Assembly: GCA_001898545.1 (NCBI GenBank)
Contig: MKUB01000173.1
Coordinates: 19,524 to 61,620 of the forward strand
Direction: 5' to 3'
From: Sphingomonadales bacterium 63-6
Lineage (GTDB): Bacteria; Pseudomonadota; Alphaproteobacteria; Sphingomonadales; Sphingomonadaceae
Length of the DNA stretch: 42,097 nucleotides
The position numbers were made by a program, and so were the translations under genes. How positions within the stretch are numbered: position 1 is the stretch's first letter; each line of letters begins with the position of its first letter. Below the pieces are notes generated by a model that saw only the letters and a list, made by a program, of their open reading frames with translations, made no database searches and was not told the origin of the DNA. Positions 1-8,156 of the stretch are shown here, piece by piece.

Positions 1-909
1 GAGGAAGGCCGCTTCGCGCTGACCACCAAGGTGCGGGATGTGCTGCCGGAATTCACCGGCAAGCCTCGCGAGGAGGCGACCTTCTATCACCTCCTAACCC
101 ACACGGCTGGCATGCCCGGCGTATGGACCCCCAAGCCGGGCATGTATCTCGACCGTCTGTCCGACCTCTATGAGGCGACGATAGAGGCGGTGCATGGCGT
201 GGTGGAACCGGGCAGCCGCTGCGACTATTCGCCGCTGGTCAATCACGTGCTGATGGGCATGGCGCTGGTTCGCACCGACCCCAGGGGGCGGGATTATCAG
301 ACGCTGCTCTATGAAGACCTCTTCGCTCCGCTGAAGATGGACAGCACTTCCATGGGTCTGCGGGCGGATCTGAAAGACCGCCATGTGCGGCCCGATCTGC
401 GCGGCACGGTGCCGATCAAGCACCTCAGCCGCAATATCGAGGGCGACCACGCCCTGTTTGAAGACCCGGCGACCGAGGCTCCGCATGTCGGCTGCGCATC
501 AACCTCGGGCGATCTCTATCGCTTCGCGGAAATGCTGCGCCGGGACGGCGAGCTGGACGGGGTGCGCATCCTTTCCCCCCGCATTATCAAGGTGGCCCGG
601 CAGGTCCATACGGGTGCAATGCCCAACGAGCTTTACAAGGCCGCCCATCTGCGCGCCGGCTGGCCTGTCGCGCCTGCCTATATGGGGCTGGGCTTCAACG
701 TGCGCGGCACGGCCATCGTGAACCATCAGCTGGGCACGCTCACTTCGCCGGAGACTTACGGCAATTACGGCGCGGGCAGCACGCTCTTCTGGGTCGATCC
801 CGAACTGGATGTCAGCTTTGCCGCCACCAGCGCCGGAGTGATGACGCAGACGGCCAATATCGAACGCTTCCAGAAACTGTCCGACCTCGTCGTGTCGGCA
901 ATGGTCTGA
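1..909 (+). CDS. Serine hydrolase, class C beta-lactamase-like (5' truncated)
   Basis: The reading frame is open from base 1, so the N-terminus lies outside the window; the in-frame GTG at 31 is internal. The visible 302 residues resemble the beta-lactamase/esterase (PF00144) family: the stretch FYHLLTHTAGMP is the typical segment after the SxxK nucleophile, and CDYSP is the Y-x-(N/S/P) motif position. The SxxK motif itself must be in the missing part. The family includes esterases, lactonases and D-aminopeptidases, so the substrate is open. It leads a plus-strand run with an FAD oxidoreductase, a small unknown protein and an SDR. A short hairpin (CGGCCC/GGGCCG, 910-924) lies in the 34-base gap before the next gene. 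The family is secure, the reaction is not. Confidence 0.8.
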   Translation, partial: EEGRFALTTKVRDVLPEFTGKPREEATFYHLLTHTAGMPGVWTPKPGMYLDRLSDLYEATIEAVHGVVEPGSRCDYSPLVNHVLMGMALVRTDPRGRDYQTLLYEDLFAPLKMDSTSMGLRADLKDRHVRPDLRGTVPIKHLSRNIEGDHALFEDPATEAPHVGCASTSGDLYRFAEMLRRDGELDGVRILSPRIIKVARQVHTGAMPNELYKAAHLRAGWPVAPAYMGLGFNVRGTAIVNHQLGTLTSPETYGNYGAGSTLFWVDPELDVSFAATSAGVMTQTANIERFQKLSDLVVSAMV

Positions 910-943
910 CGGCCCAAAGGGCCGCAGGATTGAGGATGATTGA

Positions 944-2506
944 ATGAGCGACGCAGACATCATTGCCATCGGTTCGGGCCACAACGGGCTTGTCGCCGCA
1001 GCCTATCTGGCGGTGGCGGGCAAGAAGGTACTGGTGCTGGAACGCAATGAATGGTTCGGCGGCGGCGTGGTGACGCGCGAACTGACGCGCCCGGGCTTCC
1101 GGCACGATCAGCATTCGATGAGCCACATCTTCATCCAGGGCAATCCGCTGCTGCTGAATGACGATCTGGGCCTGAAGTCGAAATATGGCCTGCGCTACGT
1201 CTTTCCCGATGTGCCAATGATGAGCGTGTGGGAAGATGGCGCCACCCTGCCGCTGCACCGCGATCCGGCGAAATCGGCCAAGGCGATCCGCAAATTCTCC
1301 CACAAGGATGCCGAAACCTTTCTGGAGATGTCGCGGCAGGCCGCGCAATGGCTGCCTATGATCCAGGCAGGGCTTTATTCCCCGCCCATGCCCATGGGCG
1401 CGCAGACGGCGATGATGGACCAGAGCGCCGAGGGCCGCGAGATCATGCGCACCATGGCCGTCAGCACCTTCGACCTGATGGAAGAGCTGTTCGAGCATGA
1501 CAAGGTGAAGGCCCATTTCGGCCGCGTGGCGGGCGAGAACCTCGTCAGCCCGGATGAGAAGGCCACCGGCATCGGCGCCTATGTGTTCCTCGGCTTCCTC
1601 GAAAAATTCGGCTTCGGCGTGCCCGTGGGTGGATCGGGCAGCCTTACTGCCGCGCTGATCGCCTGTATCGAGGACCATGGCGGCAAGGTGTTGAACAATT
1701 GCGAGGTTCGCGAGATCGTGACCGACGGCACGCACGCGACAGGCGTGGTGCTGGACGATGGCTCCCGTCTTTCGGCGAATGACGGGATCATCGGCGCGAT
1801 CCATCCGCACATCCTGCCCGATATGGTCGCGGCCCTGCCCGCCAACGTCGCGAAGAATGCGAAGCGCACTCACATCACCGATGCGGCCTGCTTCACGGTC
1901 CATGCCGCGCTCGATGCGCCGATGAAGTTCAAAGCGGGCGACATCTCGGCCGTGATGTATGAGTTGATGCCCGCCAGCTATGAGGACATGCGCCGCGCGT
2001 TCGACGAGCTGCGCTATGGCAATTTCTCGCCCACGCCGCTGGTCGGCGTCGGCCAGCTGACCCAGCACGATCCCAGCCGCGCGCCCGATGGCAAGGCGAT
2101 CTTCCACGCCTGGGACTATGTGCCCTACACGCGCAAGGATGGCCGCGACTGGGATGAGGCGAAGGGCGAATTCGCCGAGAAGATGATCCGCCGCATGGGC
2201 GATTTCATCGAGAACGTGCCCGATATCGTGCTCGATTATCACTGCGACAGCCCTGTGGACATGGAGCGGACCAGCCCCAGCTTCTTCCGCGGCGATCTGC
2301 ACGGCATTGCCACCACCACCTATCAGTCCGGCTCGCACAGGCCGACGCCCGAGCTGGGCCAATATCGCGTTCCGGGGGTGGAGGGGCTCTATCTCGTCGG
2401 GCCGTTCCAGCATCCGGGCGGCGGCGTGTTCGGCGCCGGGCGCGCGACGGCCCAGGTGATGGCCGAAGACTTCGGCATCGATTTCGACGGGATCAGCGTC
2501 GCATGA
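944..2506 (+). CDS. CrtI-like FAD-dependent oxidoreductase (NAD(P)/FAD oxidoreductase)
   Basis: A 520-residue flavoprotein. The N-terminus has a Rossmann dinucleotide motif (IGSGHNGLVAAAYLA, residues about 8-22) followed by the acidic end of beta-2 (VLVLERNEWFGGG), as in phytoene desaturase and related amine-oxidase-superfamily enzymes. The C-terminal segment with GPFQHPGGGVFGAGRATAQ matches the FAD-binding end of this family. Members closest in layout are often annotated 'phytoene dehydrogenase' but many are not carotenoid enzymes. No phytoene synthase or cyclase lies nearby, so a carotenoid role is not supported here. A GAGGA Shine-Dalgarno site sits about 7 bases before the ATG at 944. The stop overlaps the next start (ATGA), which points to translational coupling in an operon with an SDR dehydrogenase. 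Confidence 0.85.
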   Translation: MSDADIIAIGSGHNGLVAAAYLAVAGKKVLVLERNEWFGGGVVTRELTRPGFRHDQHSMSHIFIQGNPLLLNDDLGLKSKYGLRYVFPDVPMMSVWEDGATLPLHRDPAKSAKAIRKFSHKDAETFLEMSRQAAQWLPMIQAGLYSPPMPMGAQTAMMDQSAEGREIMRTMAVSTFDLMEELFEHDKVKAHFGRVAGENLVSPDEKATGIGAYVFLGFLEKFGFGVPVGGSGSLTAALIACIEDHGGKVLNNCEVREIVTDGTHATGVVLDDGSRLSANDGIIGAIHPHILPDMVAALPANVAKNAKRTHITDAACFTVHAALDAPMKFKAGDISAVMYELMPASYEDMRRAFDELRYGNFSPTPLVGVGQLTQHDPSRAPDGKAIFHAWDYVPYTRKDGRDWDEAKGEFAEKMIRRMGDFIENVPDIVLDYHCDSPVDMERTSPSFFRGDLHGIATTTYQSGSHRPTPELGQYRVPGVEGLYLVGPFQHPGGGVFGAGRATAQVMAEDFGIDFDGISVA

Positions 2507-2724
2507 AGATCTATTCCGCCGACAAGAGCGAGCTGATGCAGGTTTCCGCCATAGAGCGGAAAGGCAACGATCTCGTCCTCAAGGGCAAGGTCTTCGGCAC
2601 CATGCCGATGAGCGCCACGCTCACGCCCGAACAGGCGCGCGCGGCCTTCAAGCTGCTGACGCCCCAATTGATCCTGTTCCTGCTCACCATGCCGTTCCGG
2701 TCCTCGAAAGGAGCCAAGAAATGA
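2503..2724 (+). CDS. Hypothetical protein, 73 aa
   Basis: A short protein that I do not recognise. It overlaps the upstream oxidoreductase by four bases (ATGA) and the downstream SDR by four bases (ATGA), which strongly supports that it is translated. The first half is charged and probably beta-rich; the second half has a hydrophobic stretch (LLTPQLILFLLTMPF, about residues 51-65) followed by a basic tail (RSSKGAKK), so it may touch the membrane or bind an acyl-like ligand. Being locked between two redox enzymes suggests an accessory role in the same pathway. No known domain is evident. Confidence 0.75.
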   Translation: MKIYSADKSELMQVSAIERKGNDLVLKGKVFGTMPMSATLTPEQARAAFKLLTPQLILFLLTMPFRSSKGAKK

Positions 2725-3506
2725 AGCGCCACGAAGACAAGACCATGCTCGTCACCGGCGCGGCCGGTGCCATCGGCTATGCCACCTGCGAAATCCTCGC
2801 CCGCGAAGGGGCGCAGGTGATGCTGGTGGATATCGATGGGGCCAAGCTGGAAGAACGAGTGAAGGCGCTCAGCGATGCGGGCTACACTGTCTTCGGCCAT
2901 CACGCCGATTGCGCGGATGAGCAGCAGGTGATCGGCTATGCGGAGGCGGCGCTGAAGGCGATGGGCCGGGTTGACGGTTTCTTCAACAATGCCGGAATCG
3001 AAGGGCACCTTGCCCCCACGCATGAATATGAAGTCGCCGAATTCGACCGGGTGCTGCATGTGAATTTGCGCGGCATGTTCCTGGGCCTGCGTTACGTGCT
3101 GCCGGACATGGTGAAGCGCGGCGCGGGGGCGGTGGTGAACACTGCCTCCATCGGTTCCGAACGCGGCCTTGCGGGCGCCTGCGCTTACAACGCAGCCAAG
3201 CATGGCGCAGTGGGCCTTACCCGCACGGCGGCGAGCGAAGTGGCACAGAGGGGCGTGCGCGTGAACTGCGTGATGCCCGGCGTGATCGAAACCCCGTTGC
3301 TGGTCGGCATGTTGGAACAGATGTTCGACGATGTCGCCGCCGGAATGCGCAAGTTGGGTGAAGTCGCCACGCTCAACCGCGTGGGCCAGCCCGCCGAAGT
3401 GGGCAATGTGGTCAGCTTCCTGCTCTCGGACGAAGCCAGCTACGTCAACGGCGCGAAATGGGAGATCGACGGCGGCGCGCTGGCGACGATCCGCAACGAC
3501 ATCTGA
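2721..3506 (+). CDS. SDR family NAD(P)-dependent oxidoreductase
   Basis: A 261-residue classical short-chain dehydrogenase. The cofactor motif is VTGAAGAIGYA (TGxxxGxG, residues 11-21), an acidic residue after beta-2 (LVDIDG) favours NAD(H), the NNAG motif is present (FFNNAGIEG), and the active site shows Ser in NTASIGSERG plus YxxxK (YNAAK). The C-terminal GxxxxxxGG region (YVNGAKWEIDGG) is normal. Length fits the family. It probably oxidises a secondary alcohol or reduces a ketone in the pathway served by the FAD oxidoreductase upstream, with which it is translationally coupled. It is the last gene of the run; a palindromic repeat follows. Substrate cannot be inferred. Confidence 0.9.
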   Translation: MKRHEDKTMLVTGAAGAIGYATCEILAREGAQVMLVDIDGAKLEERVKALSDAGYTVFGHHADCADEQQVIGYAEAALKAMGRVDGFFNNAGIEGHLAPTHEYEVAEFDRVLHVNLRGMFLGLRYVLPDMVKRGAGAVVNTASIGSERGLAGACAYNAAKHGAVGLTRTAASEVAQRGVRVNCVMPGVIETPLLVGMLEQMFDDVAAGMRKLGEVATLNRVGQPAEVGNVVSFLLSDEASYVNGAKWEIDGGALATIRNDI

Positions 3507-3536
3507 CGGAGCTTGTCCGTCGGTTTTCAGTCCTAT

Positions 3537-3624
3537 TCGTCATTGCGAGCGTAGCGAAGCAATCCAGAGCGGAACGCTTTGGGCCCTGGATTGCTTCGGA
3601 CCGTTGGTCCTCGCAATGACGAAA
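3537..3624. repeat. Palindromic intergenic repeat (CATTGCGAGCG...GCAATCC type)
   Basis: Imperfect inverted repeat. The left arm begins TTCGTCATTGCGAGCG and runs through GAAGCAATCCAG; the right arm carries CTGGATTGCTTCGGA and ends CTCGCAATGACGAA. It lies between the convergent SDR and HerA-like genes and could fold into a long hairpin acting as a bidirectional terminator. From memory, sequences of this type are repeated in many alphaproteobacterial genomes. Only one copy lies in this window. Confidence 0.75.
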
Positions 3625-3625
3625 A

Positions 3626-5098
3626 TTACCCGCTCAGCACCGCGTCCAGACCGGGCACGATCAGTGTGCGTCCGCCGCCGAAATCGTGGCGGACCACGAT
3701 CAGGCCCTTCCTTTCCAGATGTTCCAGCAGGCGGCGCGTGCGGCCCGGGGAACTGGTGCCGTAAACGCGGGACAGTTCCTCGTCATCCGGTTCCTCGATC
3801 CCCTCGGCGGCATGGCGAGCGATGGTGAGGAAGGGCGCCAGCACATCGTCATCCAGCGTGCTGCCCATTTCCAGAATGTGCTCGCGCACATGGGGCTCCA
3901 GTCCGTCCAGCCGGGCCAGCGCGATGGCGAACATTCGGCGAAATCCGGCCATGTCGGGCGTGGCGGCGCTGGCCTGTCGCTTGCGGCAATGGAGCAGGAA
4001 AGTCTGGTAGAGCGCGGCGGAAGGCTGGAAGGCGGCGCGCGGGTCCGACGCCATGGCGCGCATGATGTCTTCCACTACCTGCGCGGCGGCGCCGGGCGAT
4101 GCGGAAGAAGGCTCTACCCCATCCTCGTCGCTTGCCACGGGATCGGATTCGAAGCGGGTAATCTGTTCGGACAGCTGCTCGGCCGTGAAAGCGGGCGGCG
4201 GCGGCGCGGCGCGCTTGGCTTCCGCCTGGCTTTCCATCACGGCGGCCAGTTCGGCATGGAGCAAGGCCTGCATTTCCTCCGCAGGCGCGGTGGGGAGCGG
4301 GGCGAGCTTGCTGGCCGTCACCTTGGGACCGGACTTGACCGGGCCGACCTTAACCGCGCTGGGGCGGCGGCAGATCGCGGGGCCAAGGCCGAGGAAGCGC
4401 CCGCGCTCAAGGTCGCGAATGCGCTCTGCCTGCCGCCGCTCCATGCCCAGCAAGTCCGCCGCGCGCAGCATGTCGATATCGAGGAAAGTGCGCCCCATCA
4501 GGAAGTTGGAGGCTTCGGCAGCGACATTCTTCGCCAGCTTGGCAAGGCGTTGAGTGGCCACGATCCCGGCCAGCCCGCGCTTGCGGCCGCGGCACATCAG
4601 GTTGGTCATGGCATTCAGCGTGATGCGGCGCGTATCCTCGCTGATCTCGCCAGCCACGGCGGGCGCGAACATCTGCGCCTCGTCCACCACCACCAGAGCA
4701 GGGAACCAATGTTCGCGTGGGGCATCGAACAGGGCGGTCACGAAATGGGCGGCGCAGCGGATCTGCTGTTCCACATCCAGCCCTTCCAGCGCCAGCACCA
4801 CCGAAGCGCGATGCTGCCGCACCCGCGCGGCCAGCGCCTCGATCTCGGCAATGGAATGGGCGGCGCCGTCGATCACCACATGGCCGAAATGGTCGGCCAG
4901 CGAAACGAAGTCCCCCTCAGGGTCCACCACCACCTGCTGCACCATGCCGGCGCTCTCTTCCAGCAGCCGGCGCAACAGGTGCGACTTGCCGGACCCGCTG
5001 TTGCCCTGAACGAGCAAGCGGGTGGCCAGCAATTCTTCGAGATCGATCCGGACCGGCTGGCCCGTTTCGTCCTCACCTATGACGATGTGCGAATCCAC
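3626..5098 (-). CDS. HerA/DUF87-like ATP-binding protein with C-terminal winged helix
   Basis: A 490-residue ATPase. Walker A is GNSGSGKS (about residues 33-40), followed by a VVVDPEGDF segment typical of HerA/DUF87 ATPases; Walker B is LVVVDEAQMFAP, then an NLMCRGRKRGLAGIVATQR segment carrying a sensor-type Gln/Arg. After the ATPase core (about 1-235) comes a low-complexity Pro/Ala-rich linker (about 250-340). The last 90 residues (ELSRVYGTSSPGRTRRLLEHL) look like a DNA-binding winged helix. HerA-like proteins are hexameric DNA translocases, usually paired with a NurA nuclease; no nuclease is adjacent here, so the role is unknown. It is transcribed alone on the minus strand. Confidence 0.8.
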   Translation of the reverse strand: MDSHIVIGEDETGQPVRIDLEELLATRLLVQGNSGSGKSHLLRRLLEESAGMVQQVVVDPEGDFVSLADHFGHVVIDGAAHSIAEIEALAARVRQHRASVVLALEGLDVEQQIRCAAHFVTALFDAPREHWFPALVVVDEAQMFAPAVAGEISEDTRRITLNAMTNLMCRGRKRGLAGIVATQRLAKLAKNVAAEASNFLMGRTFLDIDMLRAADLLGMERRQAERIRDLERGRFLGLGPAICRRPSAVKVGPVKSGPKVTASKLAPLPTAPAEEMQALLHAELAAVMESQAEAKRAAPPPPAFTAEQLSEQITRFESDPVASDEDGVEPSSASPGAAAQVVEDIMRAMASDPRAAFQPSAALYQTFLLHCRKRQASAATPDMAGFRRMFAIALARLDGLEPHVREHILEMGSTLDDDVLAPFLTIARHAAEGIEEPDDEELSRVYGTSSPGRTRRLLEHLERKGLIVVRHDFGGGRTLIVPGLDAVLSG

Positions 5099-5230
5099 GC
5101 GCCTGAGCTAGCGGCTGGTTCCGGGAGGACCAAGGGGGGAAGGGAGGTTTTCCAGATATGTCTGTGGCTGAACAGGTGCCGGGCCAGGATTCATGCAGAC
5201 ACGCAGGGAGTACCTTCTTGGTCCACGCTT

Positions 5231-5300
5231 CGTCATTCCCGCGAAGGCGGGAACCCAGTTCCGCTGTTGCCTCTAGGTTCCCGCCTTCGCGGGAATGACG
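5231..5300. repeat. Perfect 25-bp inverted repeat (CGTCATTCCCGCGAAGGCGGG type)
   Basis: The arms at 5231-5255 and 5276-5300 are exact reverse complements (left arm starts CGTCATTCCCGCGAAGG) with a 20-base loop. The same family occurs at 39761-39829. It sits in the 303-base gap 5099-5401 between two minus-strand genes. Apart from this and the repeat at 5359-5390, I see no gene or regulatory site in that gap. Confidence 0.85.
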
Positions 5301-5358
5301 ATAGGAAGATCGGGCGCAACGTCATCGCGCATCCTGCGGCTTCGTGCGAAAAATAGGA

Positions 5359-5390
5359 GCGGGACCCCGGAACAAGTCCGGGATGATCGG
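5359..5390. repeat. Palindromic repeat (CCCGGAACAAGTCCGGG type)
   Basis: A short hairpin with stem CCCGGA/TCCGGG around ACAAG, within a longer conserved unit GGGACCCCGGAACAAGTCC. The same unit appears twice in inverted orientation at 35492-35577. It lies just downstream of the AraC-type gene stop and may serve as its terminator. Confidence 0.7.
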
Positions 5391-5401
5391 AGAAGTTTGG
5401 A

Positions 5402-6340
5402 CTACCCCCGCCCGCCCGCGCGATAATTCCTCGGGCTCATTTCGAAACGGCGGCGGAAGGCGCGGCAGAAGCTGGAGAGGTCGTTGAAGCCGACATCATA
5501 GGCCACATCCGTCACTGTCACGTCACCCCCCTCGCGCTCCAGCCTGCGGGCGGCGAGTTCCAGCCGGCGGTTCTGGATGAAGGCGCGCGGGGTGGTGCCC
5601 ATTTCGGCGAACAGCATCTGCACATAGCGCGCCGAAACACCCATGCGGCGGGCGAGGCGGTGAACATCCAGATCGGGATCGGTCAAATCCGCTTCCACCG
5701 CTTCGAACAGGGCGCGGCGGCGCTCGTCGCGGCGGTTAGGTTCGAGGGTGGGGCGGGATGCGGCATAGGCCATGTCCAGCAGGGGCCAGATCGCATCGCC
5801 CAGCGCATCCACCCATTCGCCGCTGCCGTCATGTTCCAGTTCTTCCCACGCATTGCGCATGAAGGTGGAAAACAGCGCGCCCGCGCCGCGCCGTCCGCTG
5901 ACGGGAACGCCCACCTGGCTGCGCAGATGGGGCATGCGTTCCTCCACCGTCGCCAGCGGCAGGCGGAGCACGATGGCCTGGGTATATTCCTCGAAACTCA
6001 GCCAGAGGGGCTTGGACGGATCGTAAAGAACGAAGTCCCCTTCCTCCAGCACGGCAGTGCGTCCGCCGGTGTGATTGGTGCTGCGGCCCCGGTGCTGTAC
6101 CTGGATGTTCAACACCCCGGCATTTTCATGGTCCGGTGCGCTGTAAATGCGGGCCGGGCTGGAACAGGGGGAGAGCAATTCGCAATCGCGCAATTTGCGG
6201 CGATAGAGCCGCGCCTCGAATGGCGATTCCCCAAGGGATTCGACCTGAATGGGCGCGACGAGGCGCGCGATATCGTTCCAGAAGGGCAGGCGGTCGGACG
6301 GCGCGACCTCTGCCGTGCTCAGTTGCTCGAGCAGCGACAT
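5402..6340 (-). CDS. AraC family transcriptional regulator
   Basis: A 312-residue regulator. The first 200 residues resemble the AraC-binding-like effector domain; the last 100 are a double helix-turn-helix (LDVHRLARRMGVSARYVQMLF for the first, then VTDVAYDVGFNDLSSFCRAFRRRF, the classical AraC signature with the GF...S.F..F pattern). I chose the ATG at 6340 because a GGGAG site lies 12 bases before it; an upstream in-frame start would add 18 residues without a clear ribosome site. It lies 112 bases downstream of a five-gene catabolic operon on the same strand and is the natural candidate to activate that operon or the plus-strand FAD/SDR genes. The inducer is unknown. Confidence 0.9.
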   Translation of the reverse strand: MSLLEQLSTAEVAPSDRLPFWNDIARLVAPIQVESLGESPFEARLYRRKLRDCELLSPCSSPARIYSAPDHENAGVLNIQVQHRGRSTNHTGGRTAVLEEGDFVLYDPSKPLWLSFEEYTQAIVLRLPLATVEERMPHLRSQVGVPVSGRRGAGALFSTFMRNAWEELEHDGSGEWVDALGDAIWPLLDMAYAASRPTLEPNRRDERRRALFEAVEADLTDPDLDVHRLARRMGVSARYVQMLFAEMGTTPRAFIQNRRLELAARRLEREGGDVTVTDVAYDVGFNDLSSFCRAFRRRFEMSPRNYRAGGRG

Positions 6341-6452
6341 GACAACCAAACTCCCAATGCCGCGAGATTCGCGGCGGGCCTCGTATCGGGCCATTGGGAG
6401 GGGAGGTTATGGAGCCTTTGGGCGCTTGGCAAGCGGCGTGCGAATCGGACCC

Positions 6453-7346
6453 TCACGCGTCTCGTTCCGGGTCAAGCCCGGCGTCGGCCTCCACCACCTT
6501 GGCCATGGTGGTGAAATCCGCGTCCGGCCCGTAATCGGCCAGCGCCCGTTCCAGATAGCTGCGTACCACCTGCCCCAGTTGCAGCGGTACGCCCATGGCC
6601 TCCGCTTCTTCCAGCAGCAGGTTGGTGTCCTTCAGGCTCAGCGCGGCGGCGAAGCCGAAATCGAAGCTCCGCGGCAATACGGAACGGGGCCATTTGTCGC
6701 GCGTGGCGGAATTGATGCCGGTGCCGCTGTTCAGAACTTCGATCATGCGGGCAGGGTCCAGCCCGGCCTTGATCCCCATGGCCATGCCTTCGGAAGTGAC
6801 GCCGATGGCCACCGCGCCCAGCAGATTGTTGACCAGTTTCATTACCTGCCCGGCGCCCGGCGTTTCGCCCATGTAGAAGGGTTTGCCCATGCGCTGCAGC
6901 AATGGGAGAAGCTCATCATATTCTGTCTGCGGCCCGCCCGCCATGATGGCCAGAGTACCGTCTTTCGCGCCCTTGATCCCGCCGGATACGGGCGCGTCGA
7001 TGCTGGCGATGCCCTTGGCCGATAGCGCGGCGTGCAGATTCTGCGCCAGACGCGGGCCGGAGGTCGAAAGATCGCAGACTATCTTCACCCTGCCGCCTTC
7101 GGCCACCCCGCCGGGGCCGAGGATCGCCTCGCGCACGATGGGCGGAGTGGGCAGGCTGGCGAAGACAATGTCGCATTCATCGCCCAGCGCCCTTGCCGAT
7201 CCGGCGGCCTCCGCCCCCTGCGCCACCAGTGCGGCGACGGCGTCGGGCGAGACGTCATGCACCAGCAGGCGATCTACCTGACCGATCAGATTGGCCGCCA
7301 TATTGGCGCCCATGCGGCCAAGGCCGATGAAACCGACACTACTCAT
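6453..7346 (-). CDS. 3-hydroxyisobutyrate dehydrogenase-like NAD(P)-dependent oxidoreductase
   Basis: A 297-residue beta-hydroxyacid dehydrogenase. The N-terminal Rossmann motif is GFIGLGRMGANMAANL, the substrate-binding segment is DAPVSGGIKGAKDGTLAIM and the catalytic lysine lies in GAGQVMKLVNNLL, all normal for the HIBADH/GlxR/6-phosphogluconate family. The ATG at 7346 overlaps the stop of the upstream hydrolase gene (ATGA), so the two are probably coupled; longer in-frame starts would run into that gene. It is the last gene of the GMC/MBL/P450/MBL operon. It likely oxidises a 3-hydroxyacid, or reduces a semialdehyde, generated in that pathway. Confidence 0.9.
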   Translation of the reverse strand: MSSVGFIGLGRMGANMAANLIGQVDRLLVHDVSPDAVAALVAQGAEAAGSARALGDECDIVFASLPTPPIVREAILGPGGVAEGGRVKIVCDLSTSGPRLAQNLHAALSAKGIASIDAPVSGGIKGAKDGTLAIMAGGPQTEYDELLPLLQRMGKPFYMGETPGAGQVMKLVNNLLGAVAIGVTSEGMAMGIKAGLDPARMIEVLNSGTGINSATRDKWPRSVLPRSFDFGFAAALSLKDTNLLLEEAEAMGVPLQLGQVVRSYLERALADYGPDADFTTMAKVVEADAGLDPERDA

Positions 7347-8152
7347 AGAAACTCCGAAACAGATGTATGCGGGGGCAGATCTACGCGGGCGATGCCGTTT
7401 TCCGACGGGAAACAGGCCAGCACCAGCGGATCGTGGCCCGGGATGAGATGAGCGAGCGATCCGCCCGCAAGCTCCAGCGCGCGTGCCTGCGCGGCGCGAT
7501 ATTGCGGCTCGTCGATGAAGATCGGGAAGGGCAGCTTGCGTGCGATATTGGCGTAGAGATGGGCCGCATCGCTGGCCAGCACCACCGTGCCGCGCGCGGT
7601 CTCGCACGCCACCACCATCAGCCCGGCAGTGTGTCCGGCGCACAGCCGCAGCGATATTCCCGGGGCGAATTCGCTATCCCCGGTATGGAAAACCACCCTG
7701 TCGGCATAGAGCTTGCGCACCAGTTGGGTGACCGGCTCCCCATCGAAGGGTGCGCGGATATCATGGTCGCACATGGCGCGGCTTGTGGCGAAAGCCAGTT
7801 CGGCATCCTGCACATGGAAATGGGCGTTGGGGAATGTGCCCAGCGATCCGGCATGATCGTAATGGAGGTGAGTGAGGATCACATGCTCCACCAGCAGATG
7901 GTCGATCCCGGCATCGCGCAGCCCTTCGGCCACCGGGCGGATCAGCGTGCGCCCCCGTGCCATCGCCGCCGCCTCGCCAAAGCCGGTATCGACGATCACA
8001 GGCGGATGGTCTTCGCGGTGAATTGCCCAGACGAAGTAATCCAGCGGCATTGGCAGATCGTGATCGTCCACCGGCTGCGTGAAGTTGGCCGCCGTCACCC
8101 GCTCGTGCCGGGCATAGAGGATCGCGTCGATACGGGTGACGGGGGCGGTCAT
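7343..8152 (-). CDS. MBL-fold metallo-hydrolase, AHL-lactonase-like
   Basis: A 269-residue metallo-beta-lactamase-fold enzyme. The metal-binding motif HLHYDHAG (HxHxDH) is complete, followed by AGHTAG (third His), SDAAH (bridging Asp) and IPGHDP (last His), the order seen in N-acyl-homoserine-lactone lactonases and other dinuclear zinc hydrolases. I use the ATG at 8152; an in-frame TTG at 8164 would overlap the P450 stop. The 4-base gap to the P450 and the ATGA overlap with the next gene place it inside the operon. A ring-opening lactonase or thioesterase step in catabolism is a reasonable guess; quorum quenching is possible but not indicated by context. Confidence 0.87.
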   Translation of the reverse strand: MTAPVTRIDAILYARHERVTAANFTQPVDDHDLPMPLDYFVWAIHREDHPPVIVDTGFGEAAAMARGRTLIRPVAEGLRDAGIDHLLVEHVILTHLHYDHAGSLGTFPNAHFHVQDAELAFATSRAMCDHDIRAPFDGEPVTQLVRKLYADRVVFHTGDSEFAPGISLRLCAGHTAGLMVVACETARGTVVLASDAAHLYANIARKLPFPIFIDEPQYRAAQARALELAGGSLAHLIPGHDPLVLACFPSENGIARVDLPPHTSVSEFL

Positions 8153-8156
8153 GGTC

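Noticed and set aside
812-2413. 533-residue minus-strand open frame
   Set aside because: It lies opposite the CrtI-like gene, is His/Arg/Gly/Ala-rich as expected for a shadow frame in GC-rich DNA, and has no domain or ribosome site.
944-2506. True phytoene desaturase for carotenoids
   Set aside because: The fold fits, but no phytoene synthase, cyclase or other carotenoid gene is nearby; neighbours suggest catabolism.
3686-5356. 556-residue plus-strand open frame
   Set aside because: Antisense to the HerA-like ATPase gene, and its end runs through the 5231 inverted repeat. Composition is that of a shadow.
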